Shown: positions 25,112 through 35,601, counted from the stretch's first letter. The stretch: DNA of 64,000 nt from Methylobacterium sp. WSM2598 (GCF_000379105.1 NZ_KB900609.1:252281-316280), one strand, 5' to 3'. The notes: generated by a model not told the origin, from the letters alone. A program made the numbers and translations.

Positions 25112-27190
25112 TCACGCCGCGGGTCTCAACCTGATGTCCAGCCAGCCGAACCGGTCCGCTGTCAGGGTGTCGCCCGCGCCGAGCACGACCGTCGTCGTCT
25201 CGGCTTCGATCAGCGCCGGCCCGGTCAGACGGCAGCCGGCCCCCAGCGTGCCGAAGGCGTAGACCGGGACCTCGCGCCAGCCGTCGAAGTAGGCCCGCTG
25301 CATCCGCAACGGGGCGACCGGCTGGTCGTCCGCAGGCATTGCCCCGGCGGGATCGACGGCCTCGACACGGCCCACGGCCGCGACCTGCACGTTGACGAGC
25401 ACCACCTCCTGGCCGGGCGAGGCGTATGTGTAGAGATCCTCGTGGCGGCGGTGGAAGCGCTCGACGAGCGCCGCGACGGATCCGGGCGCCGCGAGGTCCA
25501 GTCCCTCGAGCGGCACGTCGACCTCGAAGATCTGCTCGCCGTACCGCATCTGGGCCGACCGATCGAGGCGGATCGGACCGTCGAACCATGCCCGGAGCCG
25601 CTCGGTTGCCTCGGCCTCGAGCGGCCGGAACAGGGCGGCGAGCGCCGACGGATTAAGGCCCGCGGTGTCGGCGAGGTGGCTGCGCGCCACCTCGTAGCGC
25701 AGGTCGCCGTTCAGCATGCCCCAGGCCGAGAGCACCGAGGCCATGGCGGGGACGATCACGCGTCCCACCTCAATCTCCCGCGCGACCTCGACCGCGTGGA
25801 GGCCCGCAGCGCCCCCGAAGCTGAGGACCGCGAAACCGCGCGGATCCACCCCGCGTCGCAGCGTCATCAGCCGGATGCCGTCCGCCATCTTCAGGTTGAC
25901 GAGCCGGTAGATGCCCGCCGCGGCCTCGTCGCGGCTCGCGCCGAGGCTGGCGGCGAGGCGATCCATGGCGGCCGCGGCGCCGGCCGCGTCCAGCCTGCGG
26001 CGGCCACCGAGGAAGTGCTCGGGGTCGAGGTAGCCGAGCAATAGGTTGGCATCCGTCACGGTCGGCTCGGTCCCGCCCTGGCTGTAGCAGACCGGGCCGG
26101 GCTTCGCGCCCGCGCTCTCCGGCCCGACCTGCAGGATGCCGCCCCCATCGACGCGGGCGATCGAGCCGCCCCCGGCCCCGATGCTGATGATGTCGAGGCT
26201 GCGCAGCGCGATCCGTTCCCCCGCGAGGCCGCCATCCGCCGAGAGGGCGATCGCCCCATCCGCCACGAGCGAGATGTCCGTCGAGGTCCCGCCCATGTCG
26301 AAGGGGATGAGGTTGCACGCGCCCGTGAGCGCCGCGACGTGCCGGCTCCCGGCCACGCCGCCCGCCGGCCCCGAGAGGACCGTCGCGGCCGCGAGCCGGG
26401 CCGCCTCGCCGAGCGGCACGACGCCGCCCTGCGACAGGATGATGAACAGCCCCCCCTCGAAGCGCACCTCGGCGAGGCGCCGCTCCAGGCTGCCCAGGTA
26501 GCGCCGCACGGCCGGGCCGACATAGGCGTTGACGGCCGTGGTCGAGACCCGCTCGTACTCCTTGATCTGCGGCAACACCTCGCTCGACAGGGTGACGTAG
26601 GCCTCCGGCATGAGCGCCGCCAGCCGCTCGGCGGTGCGCCGCTCGTGCGCCGGATTGCGGTAGCTGTGCAGGTAGGCGACCGCGACCGCCTCGACGCCCG
26701 CGCTCCTCAGCCGAGCGATCTCCTCGTCGAGCGCGGCCTCGTCGAGGGGAGTGACCACCGTGCCGTCGTGTCCTACACGCTCGGGTACGCCGCGGCGCAG
26801 GTGCCGCGGCACCAGCGGCTCGGGCGGCGGCATCAGCAGGTCGTAGCGGTTCGGCTTCAGCCCCTCGCGCATCTCCAGCACGTCGCGATGGCCCCGGGTC
26901 GTCAGCAGGCCGACCCGAGCGCCCTTGCGCTCCAGGAGCGCGTTGGTGGCGACGGTCGTGCCGTGCACGATGCGGTCGGTCGCCGAGAGCAGGCCCGCGA
27001 GATCGAGGCCGAGGCGGGCCGCGAGGTCGCCCAAGCCCGTCAGGACGCCGACTGACTGGTCCTCCGGGGTGGAGGGCGTCTTGACGAAGGTGAGTGCGCC
27101 GCTCGGGTCCACGCAGGCGAGGTCGGTGAAGGTCCCGCCAACGTCGATGCCGATACGATAGGGCTTCGGGATGCGGTCGGTCTCGGGCAT
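25112..27190 (-). CDS. hyuA: Hydantoinase/oxoprolinase family protein, subunit A (N-methylhydantoinase A-like), 692 aa
   Basis: ATP-dependent ring-opening hydrolase subunit. YRIGIDVGGTFTDLACVDPS is the N-terminal phosphate-binding motif of the actin-like ATPase fold. The switch region is HGTTVATNALLERKGARVGL. Later come EYERVSTTAVNAYVGP and LSQGGVVPLGEAARL. FDMGGTSTDISLVADG is the second phosphate loop. The C-terminal hydantoinase part begins around IYRLVNLKMADGIRLMTLRR. Length is typical (~690). The gene begins 8 nt after the hyuB stop. The likely substrate is a hydantoin, 5-oxoproline or related cyclic amide. Confidence 0.85.
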   Translation of the reverse strand: MPETDRIPKPYRIGIDVGGTFTDLACVDPSGALTFVKTPSTPEDQSVGVLTGLGDLAARLGLDLAGLLSATDRIVHGTTVATNALLERKGARVGLLTTRGHRDVLEMREGLKPNRYDLLMPPPEPLVPRHLRRGVPERVGHDGTVVTPLDEAALDEEIARLRSAGVEAVAVAYLHSYRNPAHERRTAERLAALMPEAYVTLSSEVLPQIKEYERVSTTAVNAYVGPAVRRYLGSLERRLAEVRFEGGLFIILSQGGVVPLGEAARLAAATVLSGPAGGVAGSRHVAALTGACNLIPFDMGGTSTDISLVADGAIALSADGGLAGERIALRSLDIISIGAGGGSIARVDGGGILQVGPESAGAKPGPVCYSQGGTEPTVTDANLLLGYLDPEHFLGGRRRLDAAGAAAAMDRLAASLGASRDEAAAGIYRLVNLKMADGIRLMTLRRGVDPRGFAVLSFGGAAGLHAVEVAREIEVGRVIVPAMASVLSAWGMLNGDLRYEVARSHLADTAGLNPSALAALFRPLEAEATERLRAWFDGPIRLDRSAQMRYGEQIFEVDVPLEGLDLAAPGSVAALVERFHRRHEDLYTYASPGQEVVLVNVQVAAVGRVEAVDPAGAMPADDQPVAPLRMQRAYFDGWREVPVYAFGTLGAGCRLTGPALIEAETTTVVLGAGDTLTADRFGWLDIRLRPAA

Positions 27191-27198
27191 GGCGCGGC

Positions 27199-28845
27199 TC
27201 AGGCTCGCTCGTCGGTCATCTCGCGCTCGCGGTCGCGCTGCCGGTCCTCGGGCGCCCTCCGCTCCGGCGGTCCCCAGCCCCCGCCGCCGGCCGACCGCAC
27301 CGCAAGCCGGTCCCCGGCCGCGATGGAGATGCCGAACTCCTTGGTGCGCAGCGTCCGCTCCCCGTCCTGCGAGACGATCCGGTAGTCGTGCGGCGCGCCG
27401 TCCCGGCCGCCCAGCATGCCGGCGGAGCCGTGGCGCGCGCCCTCGCCGGCCGTGTGGGCGTAGGCCGGCACCTCGACGACGAGGTCCATCGCCGTGCCGA
27501 GCCCGCCGCGATGCTGGCCGTCGCCGCCGGAGCCCGGCCGGAACTCGTGCGTCTCGAAGCGCAGCGGGAAGCGCGCCTCGGCGACCTCGACGCTGCCGAA
27601 CTTGATGCCGCCGACCGAATGCCACTCGCCCGCGGCCGACCAGCCGTCCCCGCGCGGGGAGGCCCCGCCGCCCGGACGGGCGTGGAACATGTGCCAGATG
27701 AAGGGCTTGCCCGTGCGCGGGTTGTCGCCCGTGATCGAGATGCGGAAGCGCCGGCTCCAGCCGCCCATGGCCCGCTCGGGGCAGGCGAGGCTCAAGGCCT
27801 TGACGATGGCCTCGACGATCTCGTTGGCCGGGTGGGTGGTGCAGAGCGTCACGGGGGCCGCGTCGTCCGCCCAGACCACGCTGCCCTTCCGCGCCGTCAC
27901 GCTGAGCGGCCGGAAGCAGCCGTCGTTCTTGGGGATGTCGGGGTCGATCAGGTAGGCGAAGGCCATGGCCACGGCCGCCTGCATGTTGGCGTGCGAGGAA
28001 TTGGCGAAGCTCGCCGATTGCGGGTCGCTCTCGCTCAGGTCGACCGCGATGTCCGAACCGCTCTTGGTGACAGTCGCGACGATCCGGACATCCTCCCGGC
28101 CGCGCCCGTCGTCGTCGAGGAAGGCCTCACCGCGGTAGATGCCGTCGGCCCAGCCGCCGACCACGACCCGCGTCCGGCGCTCGGCGCCATCGAGGATGGC
28201 CTCGACTGCCTCGTCGACGCGGTCGGCCCCGACCTCCCCGAAGAGTCGGGCGATGCGCTGCTCGCCCAGATGCGCCGCCCCGATCATGGCGGCGAGGTCG
28301 CCCCGGAAGTCCCGCGGGAAGCGCACGTTGAGAGCGATGAGGTCGAGCACGTCGTCCCGCAGCGTGCCCGCGTCGTAGAGCTTCAATGGCGGGATGCGCA
28401 GCCCCTCCTGCCAGATTTCCGTCGCGGCCGGGTTGTAGGCGCCGTGGGTGGCGCCGCCGATGTCGCTCATGTGGGCGCGCACGACGGCCCAATAGCGGCG
28501 CACGCCCTCGCCGAAGACGGGCACGAAGGCGGTGACGTCGGGCAGGTGCGAGCCGCCGGTCGACGGATCGTTGAGCAGGACGACGTCGCCCGGCCGGACG
28601 GCGCCCTGGAACTTGTCCTCGACGGCGCGGACGGCCCAGGGCAGGGCGCCGACATGCACCGGGATGTGGTCGGCCTGCGCGATCAGCCGGCACCGGGTGT
28701 CGCAGATCGCGATCGAGAAGTCGCGGCTCGCATTCAGGATCTGGGAGTAGGAAGTGCGGAGCATCGCCTCGCCCATCTCCTCAACGATCGCCGACAGTCG
28801 GTGCTGGACGACGGAGATGGTGATCGGATCGAGCGGACGCGGCAC
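27199..28845 (-). CDS. hyuB: Hydantoinase B/oxoprolinase family protein, 548 aa
   Basis: Partner subunit of HyuA. Landmarks: DPITISVVQHRLSAIVEEMG, LRTSYSQILNASRDFSIAIC, DVVLLNDPSTGGSHLPDVTA, RYWAVVRAHMSDIGGATHGA and FRPGSGGDGQHRGGLG. Start GTG 28845 has GGAGGAG 10 nt upstream; the frame opens to 28953, but the extra residues (Arg/Pro/Cys) do not match the family. It forms a two-gene unit with hyuA. A perfect 18-bp palindrome lies 122 nt upstream of the start. Confidence 0.85.
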   Translation of the reverse strand: MPRPLDPITISVVQHRLSAIVEEMGEAMLRTSYSQILNASRDFSIAICDTRCRLIAQADHIPVHVGALPWAVRAVEDKFQGAVRPGDVVLLNDPSTGGSHLPDVTAFVPVFGEGVRRYWAVVRAHMSDIGGATHGAYNPAATEIWQEGLRIPPLKLYDAGTLRDDVLDLIALNVRFPRDFRGDLAAMIGAAHLGEQRIARLFGEVGADRVDEAVEAILDGAERRTRVVVGGWADGIYRGEAFLDDDGRGREDVRIVATVTKSGSDIAVDLSESDPQSASFANSSHANMQAAVAMAFAYLIDPDIPKNDGCFRPLSVTARKGSVVWADDAAPVTLCTTHPANEIVEAIVKALSLACPERAMGGWSRRFRISITGDNPRTGKPFIWHMFHARPGGGASPRGDGWSAAGEWHSVGGIKFGSVEVAEARFPLRFETHEFRPGSGGDGQHRGGLGTAMDLVVEVPAYAHTAGEGARHGSAGMLGGRDGAPHDYRIVSQDGERTLRTKEFGISIAAGDRLAVRSAGGGGWGPPERRAPEDRQRDREREMTDERA

Positions 28846-29247
28846 GGTCTCAGATCTCCTCCGTGGCGGCAGGCGCACGTGGCACGGTGCTCGGTCGCAG
28901 GCCGGTCGCCACGAGGTCCACCTGGGTTCGGATACCAGCGCGCTCACCAACATTTAGCTCAATCCACCGTTCCTGCAGGAACGGTTTTGGGATGGTAGAC
29001 GCGCGGGAACTTCCGGGAGACCGCGGGAGCTATCCTGGCCGGGCCTTCGCGCGAACGTCGCAGCCAGCGCTGTTCGGCAGCTTCTGGCTCCGGGCAGCTT
29101 GTTGCAGAGGCGAGAGCTGAACCCTTGGCACCGGGAGGACCGCTCCACGCACTCCCGCTCGAACTCCGGCGATTCACGCAGCCGAGCGCGACAGGCACGG
29201 TCCGACGGGCCGCGTTCGACCTGTCCGCCGGGCACGCACGACCCGCG
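28846..29247. other. Intergenic stretch between FAH and hyuB genes
   Basis: 402 bp without a gene, holding the 18-bp palindrome at 28967-28984. It probably contains the promoter of hyuBA. Confidence 0.4.
28967..28984. promoter_or_regulatory. 18-bp perfect palindrome, candidate operator
   Basis: CCGTTCCTGCAGGAACGG is a perfect inverted repeat, followed on the plus strand by TTTT. It lies upstream of hyuB. It could be a regulator binding site or part of a terminator for plus-strand transcripts. No regulator gene is adjacent. Confidence 0.45.
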
Positions 29248-30114
29248 TCAAGCCTCGTCCCGCACGGTGTTGCGCAACGTGCCGACCTTCTCGTTCGTGA
29301 CCTCGACGACGTCGCCCGGCTTCATGAAGACGGGTGGGTTGCGGGCATAGCCGACGCCGGAGGGCGTGCCGGTCAGGACGACGTCACCCGGTTCGAGCGT
29401 CATCGCCTCGGTGAGGATCGCGACGATCCGGGCGACCGGGAAGATGAAGTCGTGCGTGTTGCCGTCCTGCATGACGTGGCCGTTGAGAGTCGTTGTGAGC
29501 CGCAGCCCGTCCGCCCCGTCGGGCAGCTCGTCCGGTGTGACGAGGTCCGGCCCGAAGCCGCCCGTTCCGTCGAAGTTCTTCCCCATCGTCCACTGGGTCG
29601 CCCTCCGCTGGTGGTCGCGGATCGAGCCCTCGTTGAACACCGAGTAGCCGGCGATGATGCCGCAGGCTTCATCCAGGCCGACGTGGCGGGCCTTCCGGCC
29701 GACCACGAACACGAGTTCGCCCTCGTAGTCGAACTTGTCCGAGCAGCGCGGCCTGATCAGGGGCTCGCCATGCGCCACGAGGGAGTTGGCTCCGCGCATG
29801 AACACGTCCGGGTAGTCGAGCGGCTCGGCGCCGCCCTCCCGGGCATGCGCGGCGTAGTTGCGACCGATGCAGATGATCTTGCCGGGCCGCTCGATCAGAG
29901 GTCGGTAGCGGAGCGAGCCCTCGTCGAGCCGGGCAGCCCCGGTGGCAGCCCCCGCGGCTTTCTTCGCACGGTCCATGAACTCGGGTTCGCCCGCCACGAG
30001 CCCGCCCACCCCATCGGGAAGGCCCGGATCGACCATGCGCAGATCGTAGATCCCGTCGTCGCGCCGGATGGCGAGCGTGTTGCCGCCACTGGTGCGGATG
30101 GAAGAATAGCGCAT
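29248..30114 (-). CDS. Fumarylacetoacetate hydrolase family protein, 288 aa
   Basis: FAH-fold metal-dependent hydrolase/isomerase. GKIICIGRNYAAHAREGG is the domain start. Metal ligands lie in FDYEGELVFVVGRKARHVGL, and the domain continues with YSVFNEGSIRDHQRRATQWT, GKNFDGTGGFGPDLVTPDEL and GDVVLTGTPSGVGYAR. Relatives act as 2-oxo-hept-3-ene-dioate hydratases, acylpyruvases or ureidoglycolate lyases. It is upstream of hyuBA on the same strand, 402 nt away, so a shared pathway (ring opening followed by C-C or C-N cleavage) is possible but not certain. Confidence 0.85.
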   Translation of the reverse strand: MRYSSIRTSGGNTLAIRRDDGIYDLRMVDPGLPDGVGGLVAGEPEFMDRAKKAAGAATGAARLDEGSLRYRPLIERPGKIICIGRNYAAHAREGGAEPLDYPDVFMRGANSLVAHGEPLIRPRCSDKFDYEGELVFVVGRKARHVGLDEACGIIAGYSVFNEGSIRDHQRRATQWTMGKNFDGTGGFGPDLVTPDELPDGADGLRLTTTLNGHVMQDGNTHDFIFPVARIVAILTEAMTLEPGDVVLTGTPSGVGYARNPPVFMKPGDVVEVTNEKVGTLRNTVRDEA

Positions 30115-30180
30115 CGGAACACCCCTTGATTCTGTGAGAGCCTCGCTGGCCGCGCTTCCGGACTGCTCGCGAACAGAGGA

Positions 30181-30919
30181 TCATCCGCGCGGCCTCATCG
30201 CATGGCGCGACAGACCGCCTCCGGCAGCGGTGCCGTCGACAGCATCGAGGATGGCAGCGGCCGGCTTGGTCCAGACGAAGGGCTTGGGCCTGCCGTTGTG
30301 CTCGGCAATGGTGCGGTTGATCGCGGCCTGGAGCTCGACGATCCCGCTGAAGCTGCCGCGCCGGAGCCGACGTCGTGTGGGGGCGGAGAAGAAGCCCTCG
30401 GTCGCGTTCATCCACGAGGCCGAGGTCGGGGTGAAGTGGAAGGTCCAGCGCGGATGCCGAGCCAACCACACCCGCACTTTCGGGTGCTTGTGGGTGGCAT
30501 AGTTGTCCAGGATCACGCGGATCAGCTTGCCGGCCGGCACCGCCGCCTCGATGGTGGTGAGGAAGCGCAGGAACTTCTCGTGGCGGTGACGCTGCATGCA
30601 GCGGCCGATCACCGTGCCGTCCAGCACGTTCAGCGCGGCCAACAGCGCGGCAATGCCGTGCCGGACGTAGTCGTGGGTCTGGGTCTCGGGGCGACCGGGC
30701 GTCACGGACCGGCTCGGGCGGGTGCGCTCCAGCACCTGGATCTGGCTCTTCTCGTCAAGCGGGAGCACCACGGCGTGGCGCGGCGGATCCATGTCCAGGC
30801 CCACGATATCCTCGACCTTCGCCGCGAAGGCAGGGTCGGTGGAGCGCTTGAAGCTGCGCACCCGATGCGGCCGCAGGCGGTGTGCGTCCCAGATGCGCTG
30901 GACAGACCGCAGGTCGTCG
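30181..30919 (-). pseudogene. IS630-family transposase, N-terminally truncated
   Basis: From the junction it reads LRSVQRIWDAHRLRPHRVRS. The DDE core is present: VVLPLDEKSQIQVLERTRP (first Asp), IRVILDNYATHKHPKVRVWL (second Asp) and HFTPTSASWMNATEGFFSAP (Glu). The N-terminal helix-turn-helix half is missing. The truncation point is fused directly to the 16-bp end of the 100-bp repeat family (30914-30929). The transposase is therefore inactive here. Confidence 0.8.
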
Positions 30920-30929
30920 GAAAATGCTC
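30914..30929 (+). repeat. Solo end of the 100-bp repeat family
   Basis: TCGTCGGAAAATGCTC followed by TAG is identical to the right end of copies A and C, again at a CTAG. The rest of the repeat is absent and IS630 transposase coding sequence begins immediately next to it. Confidence 0.6.
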
Positions 30930-30932
30930 TAG

Positions 30933-31591
30933 AAGCCCTATTGGACCTCGGCAAAGCACGCGATCGGACGCCCTGATCGGTCCGGGGCAGGCGCCGGTCG
31001 GCCCCGGCCCCGGCCCTCTTTGTGTTGCTGAGGCGATCATCGGGCGGAATTGACACAACGCAAGTTGCCTCGGCGACGCGCGCGATAGACAAAAAATCTA
31101 GCGCTAGGCAGTCTCGCCCCATAAGAAGCGGGGGAGACGGCTTGCTCGTGCGATCATTCGCCGATGATGAGGGAGCGTCCGTGCGGGTTGGGGTGAATGC
31201 CCAAGAAGACGCCCGAGCACGTCACCGTCGCTGGTGGCGCAGGCTCCTGCACGTCCGCATCCAATGCCGCCGTCGCTCATGGATCCTTGGTCGAGCCATC
31301 ATCAGCCGGAACGGCCAGCGCGGTCTTCCGATCAGCCCGCCATAGCCCGCAACTCAAGCCGACGTTCGTCCGAACCGACCGCCAACTCGGTTGCATTCGC
31401 TTGAGTTCTCACCAGGCCCAAGCCTGCAATTCGATCTAGCCTCTGCATCACGTAAGGCTTGGCCGCTGCATTATTCTCCGCAGAGACCGACCCACCGGAG
31501 AGCCGTGCGTCGTCATGTCTCTATTTCCGATCCGATACGCAGGGCGCAGCCGATTTGGCGGCACAGGATTTTACATATTAAGGTGTCAGCC
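30933..31591. other. Stretch without a confident gene
   Basis: 659 bp. The part near 31000 is strongly GC-rich with CCGG runs. Short frames have no support. The last ~40 bp before 31592 are AT-richer and may hold the promoter of the epimerase gene. Confidence 0.35.
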
Positions 31592-32545
31592 ATGACGTCC
31601 ATCGATCTTGATAAGCTTCGGGGCGCCAGAGTGCTCGTTTTCGGCGCGACTGGGTTCCTGGGTCAGCATCTCGTTCGGGCGCTTGTCAGCCGCGGAGCCC
31701 GCGTGACTGGAGCGTCTCGCAGCGCAGATCCGGGGCATCGAAACCTAGGCGCCGAATGGCATCGCTGCGACGCGAGCGACGCCGAGCAGGTTGCGGCGGT
31801 GTTCCGGGCGGTGCGGCCCGACATCGTCTATCAGCTCACGAGTGACAGTCGGGGAGGCCAAGAACTCACGTTGATTCCCGACAGTCTACGCAACGACGTC
31901 ATTGCAACAACGAACGTGCTGACCGAAGCGACTCGGCACAGCATCGGACGCATGGTGATGACAGGCTCCCTCGAGGAGCCGAAGGGCAGCGCGGACGACG
32001 CCGTGCCATCGTCCCCTTATGCGGCCGCCAAATGGGTGTCCTGCGGCTACGCCCGCATGTTCGCGTCGCTTTACGAACTTCCGGTCACCACTCTGCGCCT
32101 CATGATGACATACGGACCTGGGCAGAAAGACTATAAGGTCATCCCCTACACCATACAGACTCTCTTAGAGGGAAGGACAGCCCATCTTTCTCGAGGCGAT
32201 CGTCTGCTCGATTGGGTTTATGTAGATGATGTAATAGACGCGTTCTTGCGCGCAGGCATTGCTGATCTGTCCGATGTCAAACCGATTGAGATCGGGACCG
32301 GGAAGGCAACCCGATTGTGCGATCTGCTAAGACTTATTGGCGAACTTATGGGCAAGCCTGACCTACTAGCCTTTGGGAACGTCCCCAACCGCTTGATGGA
32401 GCGCGAACAGATCGCAGATCCAATTGACGCGGCCAAGAAACTCGATTGGTTCGCGACAACGCCCCTTCGGCAGGGCCTGCTCTCCACGATCGAAGCCATC
32501 CAGATGCGAGGTGGCCTTCTCTTGGCGGTGTGCCTGTCGTGCTGA
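31592..32545 (+). CDS. NAD-dependent epimerase/dehydratase (extended SDR), 317 aa
   Basis: Rossmann motif VLVFGATGFLGQHLVRALVS near the N-terminus. Active-site Ser/Tyr/Lys are seen in MTGSLEEPKG and SSPYAAAKW (YxxxK). The substrate loop is LRLMMTYGPGQKDYKVIPYT, and LLDWVYVDDVIDAFLRA is the conserved late motif of nucleotide-sugar epimerases. It probably modifies a nucleotide sugar for glycan synthesis. The C-terminal ~15 residues (RGGLLLAVCLSC) are atypical, and a broken integrase lies just beyond, so the end may have been altered by recombination. GC is lower than in the neighbours. Confidence 0.75.
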   Translation: MTSIDLDKLRGARVLVFGATGFLGQHLVRALVSRGARVTGASRSADPGHRNLGAEWHRCDASDAEQVAAVFRAVRPDIVYQLTSDSRGGQELTLIPDSLRNDVIATTNVLTEATRHSIGRMVMTGSLEEPKGSADDAVPSSPYAAAKWVSCGYARMFASLYELPVTTLRLMMTYGPGQKDYKVIPYTIQTLLEGRTAHLSRGDRLLDWVYVDDVIDAFLRAGIADLSDVKPIEIGTGKATRLCDLLRLIGELMGKPDLLAFGNVPNRLMEREQIADPIDAAKKLDWFATTPLRQGLLSTIEAIQMRGGLLLAVCLSC

Positions 32546-32719
32546 TCGCTGCACGTCGCTGGAGGGCGAGCGTCCGGCCCGACCCGATCGGACCCTCCGC
32601 GGCCCCGTGCCGAAGCTCCTACGGGATTTCCCGGTACCTCGACACCTACATCTGCGCGGATGCAGCGAACCACTTGCAGTGCTCTCTACGAGGTCGAACT
32701 GATTGAGATCCTTCCACTG

Positions 32720-33640
32720 CCATCCCGTGACTCCGCTACGGGCGTCGAGATCATCCTTGGCATTTGAGAAGCCGGAGATCGGCGTTGTGCCCGTTGTCGT
32801 CAACAGGAGGTCGCTTCCACGACGCACGGTCGCGAGTTCGCGCAGAACCGCAAGGGCGGGCGCACTTGGATGAACCACATGCGGCCTGCCGTTCTTCTGC
32901 CGGTCTGCCGGCATCGTCCATGTTGAGCGCTCAAGATCGATTTCGGACCACCGCATGCCCGCGGCCTCATTGCGGCGCTGTGCGGTGAGCACAAGCAGCT
33001 TGAAAAACGGGCCGAACGGGTACGGCGTCGCCGCCGCTGCTGCGAACACCGCCCCTACCGCGTCCGCGTCAAGCCACCGGTCGCGCTCGGGCTTCACGGG
33101 GGCGAGCGGGAGGTTGTGGAACCGGTTGGCCGTCACCAGCTCGGCCTTGATGACCCACTTGAACATGGCCCGACAGCCGGCCCCAGTCGCGGCAATCGAG
33201 GCATCTCGGGAGGGCTCGGCACGGGCGGCGGCATTGCTAGCCTCGCCGTTCCTTGCGAGGTGATCGCCCTTCCGTGCGGCATCAAGCGCCCGCCTCACGT
33301 CCGCCCGCGTCAGCGACGCCGACGGGCATGTCAGCAGACCGGGCAGCGTACGCTTGATTCGCGCCACCATGTCCCGCCGGTACGTCTCCCGTCCGTGGCT
33401 GAGATGCTTCCGATCCCAATCGCCGATCAATGCCTCAAGTGTCAGGGCCTCCGCACGGCGCTTCGACGAGGTCGGGAGGTTCAATCCTCCCCGGCGGCAC
33501 CATCCATTCAGCTCGAAATACGATCCCGGTCCCTGGGACGGCCGCCGCGGCGACGGCGGCTCCCTGAGGCGGCGAGGATCGTGACGGCCCCAATCGACGG
33601 CCTTGAGGCGTCCGGCGAGGTCGGCCGTCAGGAGGATCGG
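32720..33640 (-). pseudogene. Truncated tyrosine-type phage integrase
   Basis: RRAEALTLEALIGDWDRKHL is the SAM-like core-binding domain, followed by MFKWVIKAELVTANRFHNLP and LLVLTAQRRNEAAGMRWSEI with the first catalytic Arg. It continues EIDLERSTWTMPADRQKNGR and PHVVHPSAPALAVLREL. After DLDARSGVTGW the sequence leaves the family, so the HxxR box and the nucleophilic Tyr are missing. The N-terminus is also garbled and an insertion-like stretch sits around ARNGEASNAAARAEPS. Inactive. Confidence 0.75.
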
Positions 33641-34037
33641 TGAGGTGGTCGCGATGACCCCGGCGGCCTCGGATTGCGGCCTAGCTCCTCGCATTGATGA
33701 AATTCGTCCTAATTCGACTCTCCGGACAGCATTTCTGCAGCGAGCAGGGCCTGGATCCTACGGTTATTTTGCATTCAATTACAATTTTACGCATTTCACA
33801 TGGATATTTTTCGCGGCCGGTCTCGGCGGATTGGGCTACCGGCATGGAATGTGTTGCTCAAAAAAGGTTGTCATTCGCCAGCCGCTGGCTCGCAATCGGC
33901 ACAAGATTAGTCTGGCTTGCCTACGGCAGCTTGCGAGATCGGCTGTCGGCTGTGCAATTGCGTCAAGAACTTCGAAAGCCCGGCTGTCGCCAATCGCCGA
34001 CGCGAAAGGCCAAGGTTCGCACGAAAGAGGGCTCGTG

Positions 34038-35516
34038 ATGTTCAAGCTTCTAACCGGTGCCGCTGCGCGGCTGAGCGCCATCTCGAGGTCGCAGGCCATG
34101 ATCGAGTTCGCCCTCGACGGCACGGTGCTCACCGCCAATCGGAATTTCCTGTCCGTCCTCGGCTACGAGTTCGACGAGATCAGGGGCAGGCCTCACAGCC
34201 TGTTCGTGACCGAGGCTGAGCGGGACAGCGCCGCCTACGGGCTGTTCTGGGACGCCCTGCGCCGCGGCGAGCCGCAGACGGGCGAGTACCGGCGCATCGG
34301 CAAGGGCGGCCGCGAGGTCTGGATCCAGGCGTCCTACAACCCGCTCGTCGGCCGCGGCGGCAAGCCCTACGCCGTGCTGAAATGCGCCGCCGACGTCACG
34401 GCCCAGAAGCTGCGCAACGCCGATTTCGAGGGCAAGATGCGCGCGCTCGACCGCTCGCAGGGCATCATCGAGTTCGCCCTCGACGGCACCATCGTCACTG
34501 CCAATGGCAATTTCCTGACGATCGTCGGCTACGGTCTCGACGAGGTGAGGGGCGGCCACCACGCGATGTTCGTCGATCCCGCCGAGCGGCAATCGGCGGA
34601 TTACACCCGCTTCTGGGAGGCGCTGCGCCGGGGCGAGTTCCAGCAGGCGGAGTACAAGCGCATCGGCAAGGGCGGCCGCGAGGTCTGGATCCAGGCCACC
34701 TACAACCCCGTCGCGGACGCGTCCGGCCGCCTCGTGAAGGTGGTCAAGGTCGCCACCGACGTCACCGCCGCGGTGACCGAACGCCTCGAGCGCGCCCGCC
34801 TGCACAGGGCCGTCGACAGCGACCTCGACAGCATCGCGACCTCCGTCTCCCAGGCCTCGCAGCAGGCGGTCGGCGCGGCGAGCGCCGCCGAGCAGGTGTC
34901 CGGCAACGCCCAGAGCGTGGCCGCCGGCGCCGAGGAACTCGCCGCCTCGGTGGGCGAGATCAGCGGGCAGGTCCAGCGCGCCCTTCAGGTCGCGGGCCGC
35001 GCCGTCGCGCAGGCCGACGCGACCTCGGCCGTGGTCGGCGGCCTCGCCGCCGCGGCCCAGCGCATCGGCGAGGTCGTCGATCTGATCGACAGGATCGCCG
35101 GTCAGACCAACCTGCTGGCGCTCAACGCCACGATCGAGGCCGCGCGGGCCGGGGAGGCCGGCAGGGGCTTCGCGGTCGTCGCCGCGGAGGTGAAGACCCT
35201 CGCCGCGCAGACCACCAAGGCGACCGAGAGCATCGGGGCGCAGATCGCCCAGACCCAGGGCGCCGCGCGCGAGGCCGCCGCCGCCATCGCGGGCATCGGC
35301 GCGACCATCGGCGAGGTGAACCAGATCTCGGCGGCGATCTCCTCGTCCGTCGAGCAGCAGGCCGCCGTGGCCCAGGAGATGTCCTCCAACATGCAGGCGA
35401 TGACCTCGGCCGTGGCCGACATCTCCCGGAGCATCGGCGTGATCGCGTCCTCGACCCAGCGCGTCAACGAGGCGACCCTGCAGGTGCGCGAGTTCTCGCG
35501 AGGCATGGCCGCCTGA
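34038..35516 (+). CDS. Soluble methyl-accepting chemotaxis protein with two PAS domains, 492 aa
   Basis: Two near-duplicate PAS domains (about 15-130 and 135-252) each contain IEFALDGT, then [AN]-N-x-N-F-L and a [11 protein letters not shown] block, similar to Aer-type sensors. The signalling domain has the hairpin [20 protein letters not shown] and [20 protein letters not shown], invariant in MCPs. No membrane helix is present, so it is cytosolic. The PAS repeats probably bind haem or flavin and sense oxygen or redox. ATG 34038 is chosen; the frame is open to 33603 without ribosome support. Confidence 0.85.
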   Translation: MFKLLTGAAARLSAISRSQAMIEFALDGTVLTANRNFLSVLGYEFDEIRGRPHSLFVTEAERDSAAYGLFWDALRRGEPQTGEYRRIGKGGREVWIQASYNPLVGRGGKPYAVLKCAADVTAQKLRNADFEGKMRALDRSQGIIEFALDGTIVTANGNFLTIVGYGLDEVRGGHHAMFVDPAERQSADYTRFWEALRRGEFQQAEYKRIGKGGREVWIQATYNPVADASGRLVKVVKVATDVTAAVTERLERARLHRAVDSDLDSIATSVSQASQQAVGAASAAEQVSGNAQSVAAGAEELAASVGEISGQVQRALQVAGRAVAQADATSAVVGGLAAAAQRIGEVVDLIDRIAGQTNLLALNATIEAARAGEAGRGFAVVAAEVKTLAAQTTKATESIGAQIAQTQGAAREAAAAIAGIGATIGEVNQISAAISSSVEQQAAVAQEMSSNMQAMTSAVADISRSIGVIASSTQRVNEATLQVREFSRGMAA

Positions 35517-35601
35517 GCGCGGCCGATGCCGACGCCGGAGCGCCGCGAGGCGACGGGGCGGTGGCGGAGCGCCTGCGCGCGCCACCCCGCCGGCGCGCCG
35601 C

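Noticed and set aside
32546..33700. tRNA or attachment site next to the integrase remnant
   Set aside because: No tRNA-like cloverleaf or repeated core was seen. The integrase is broken at both ends, so its original site may be gone.
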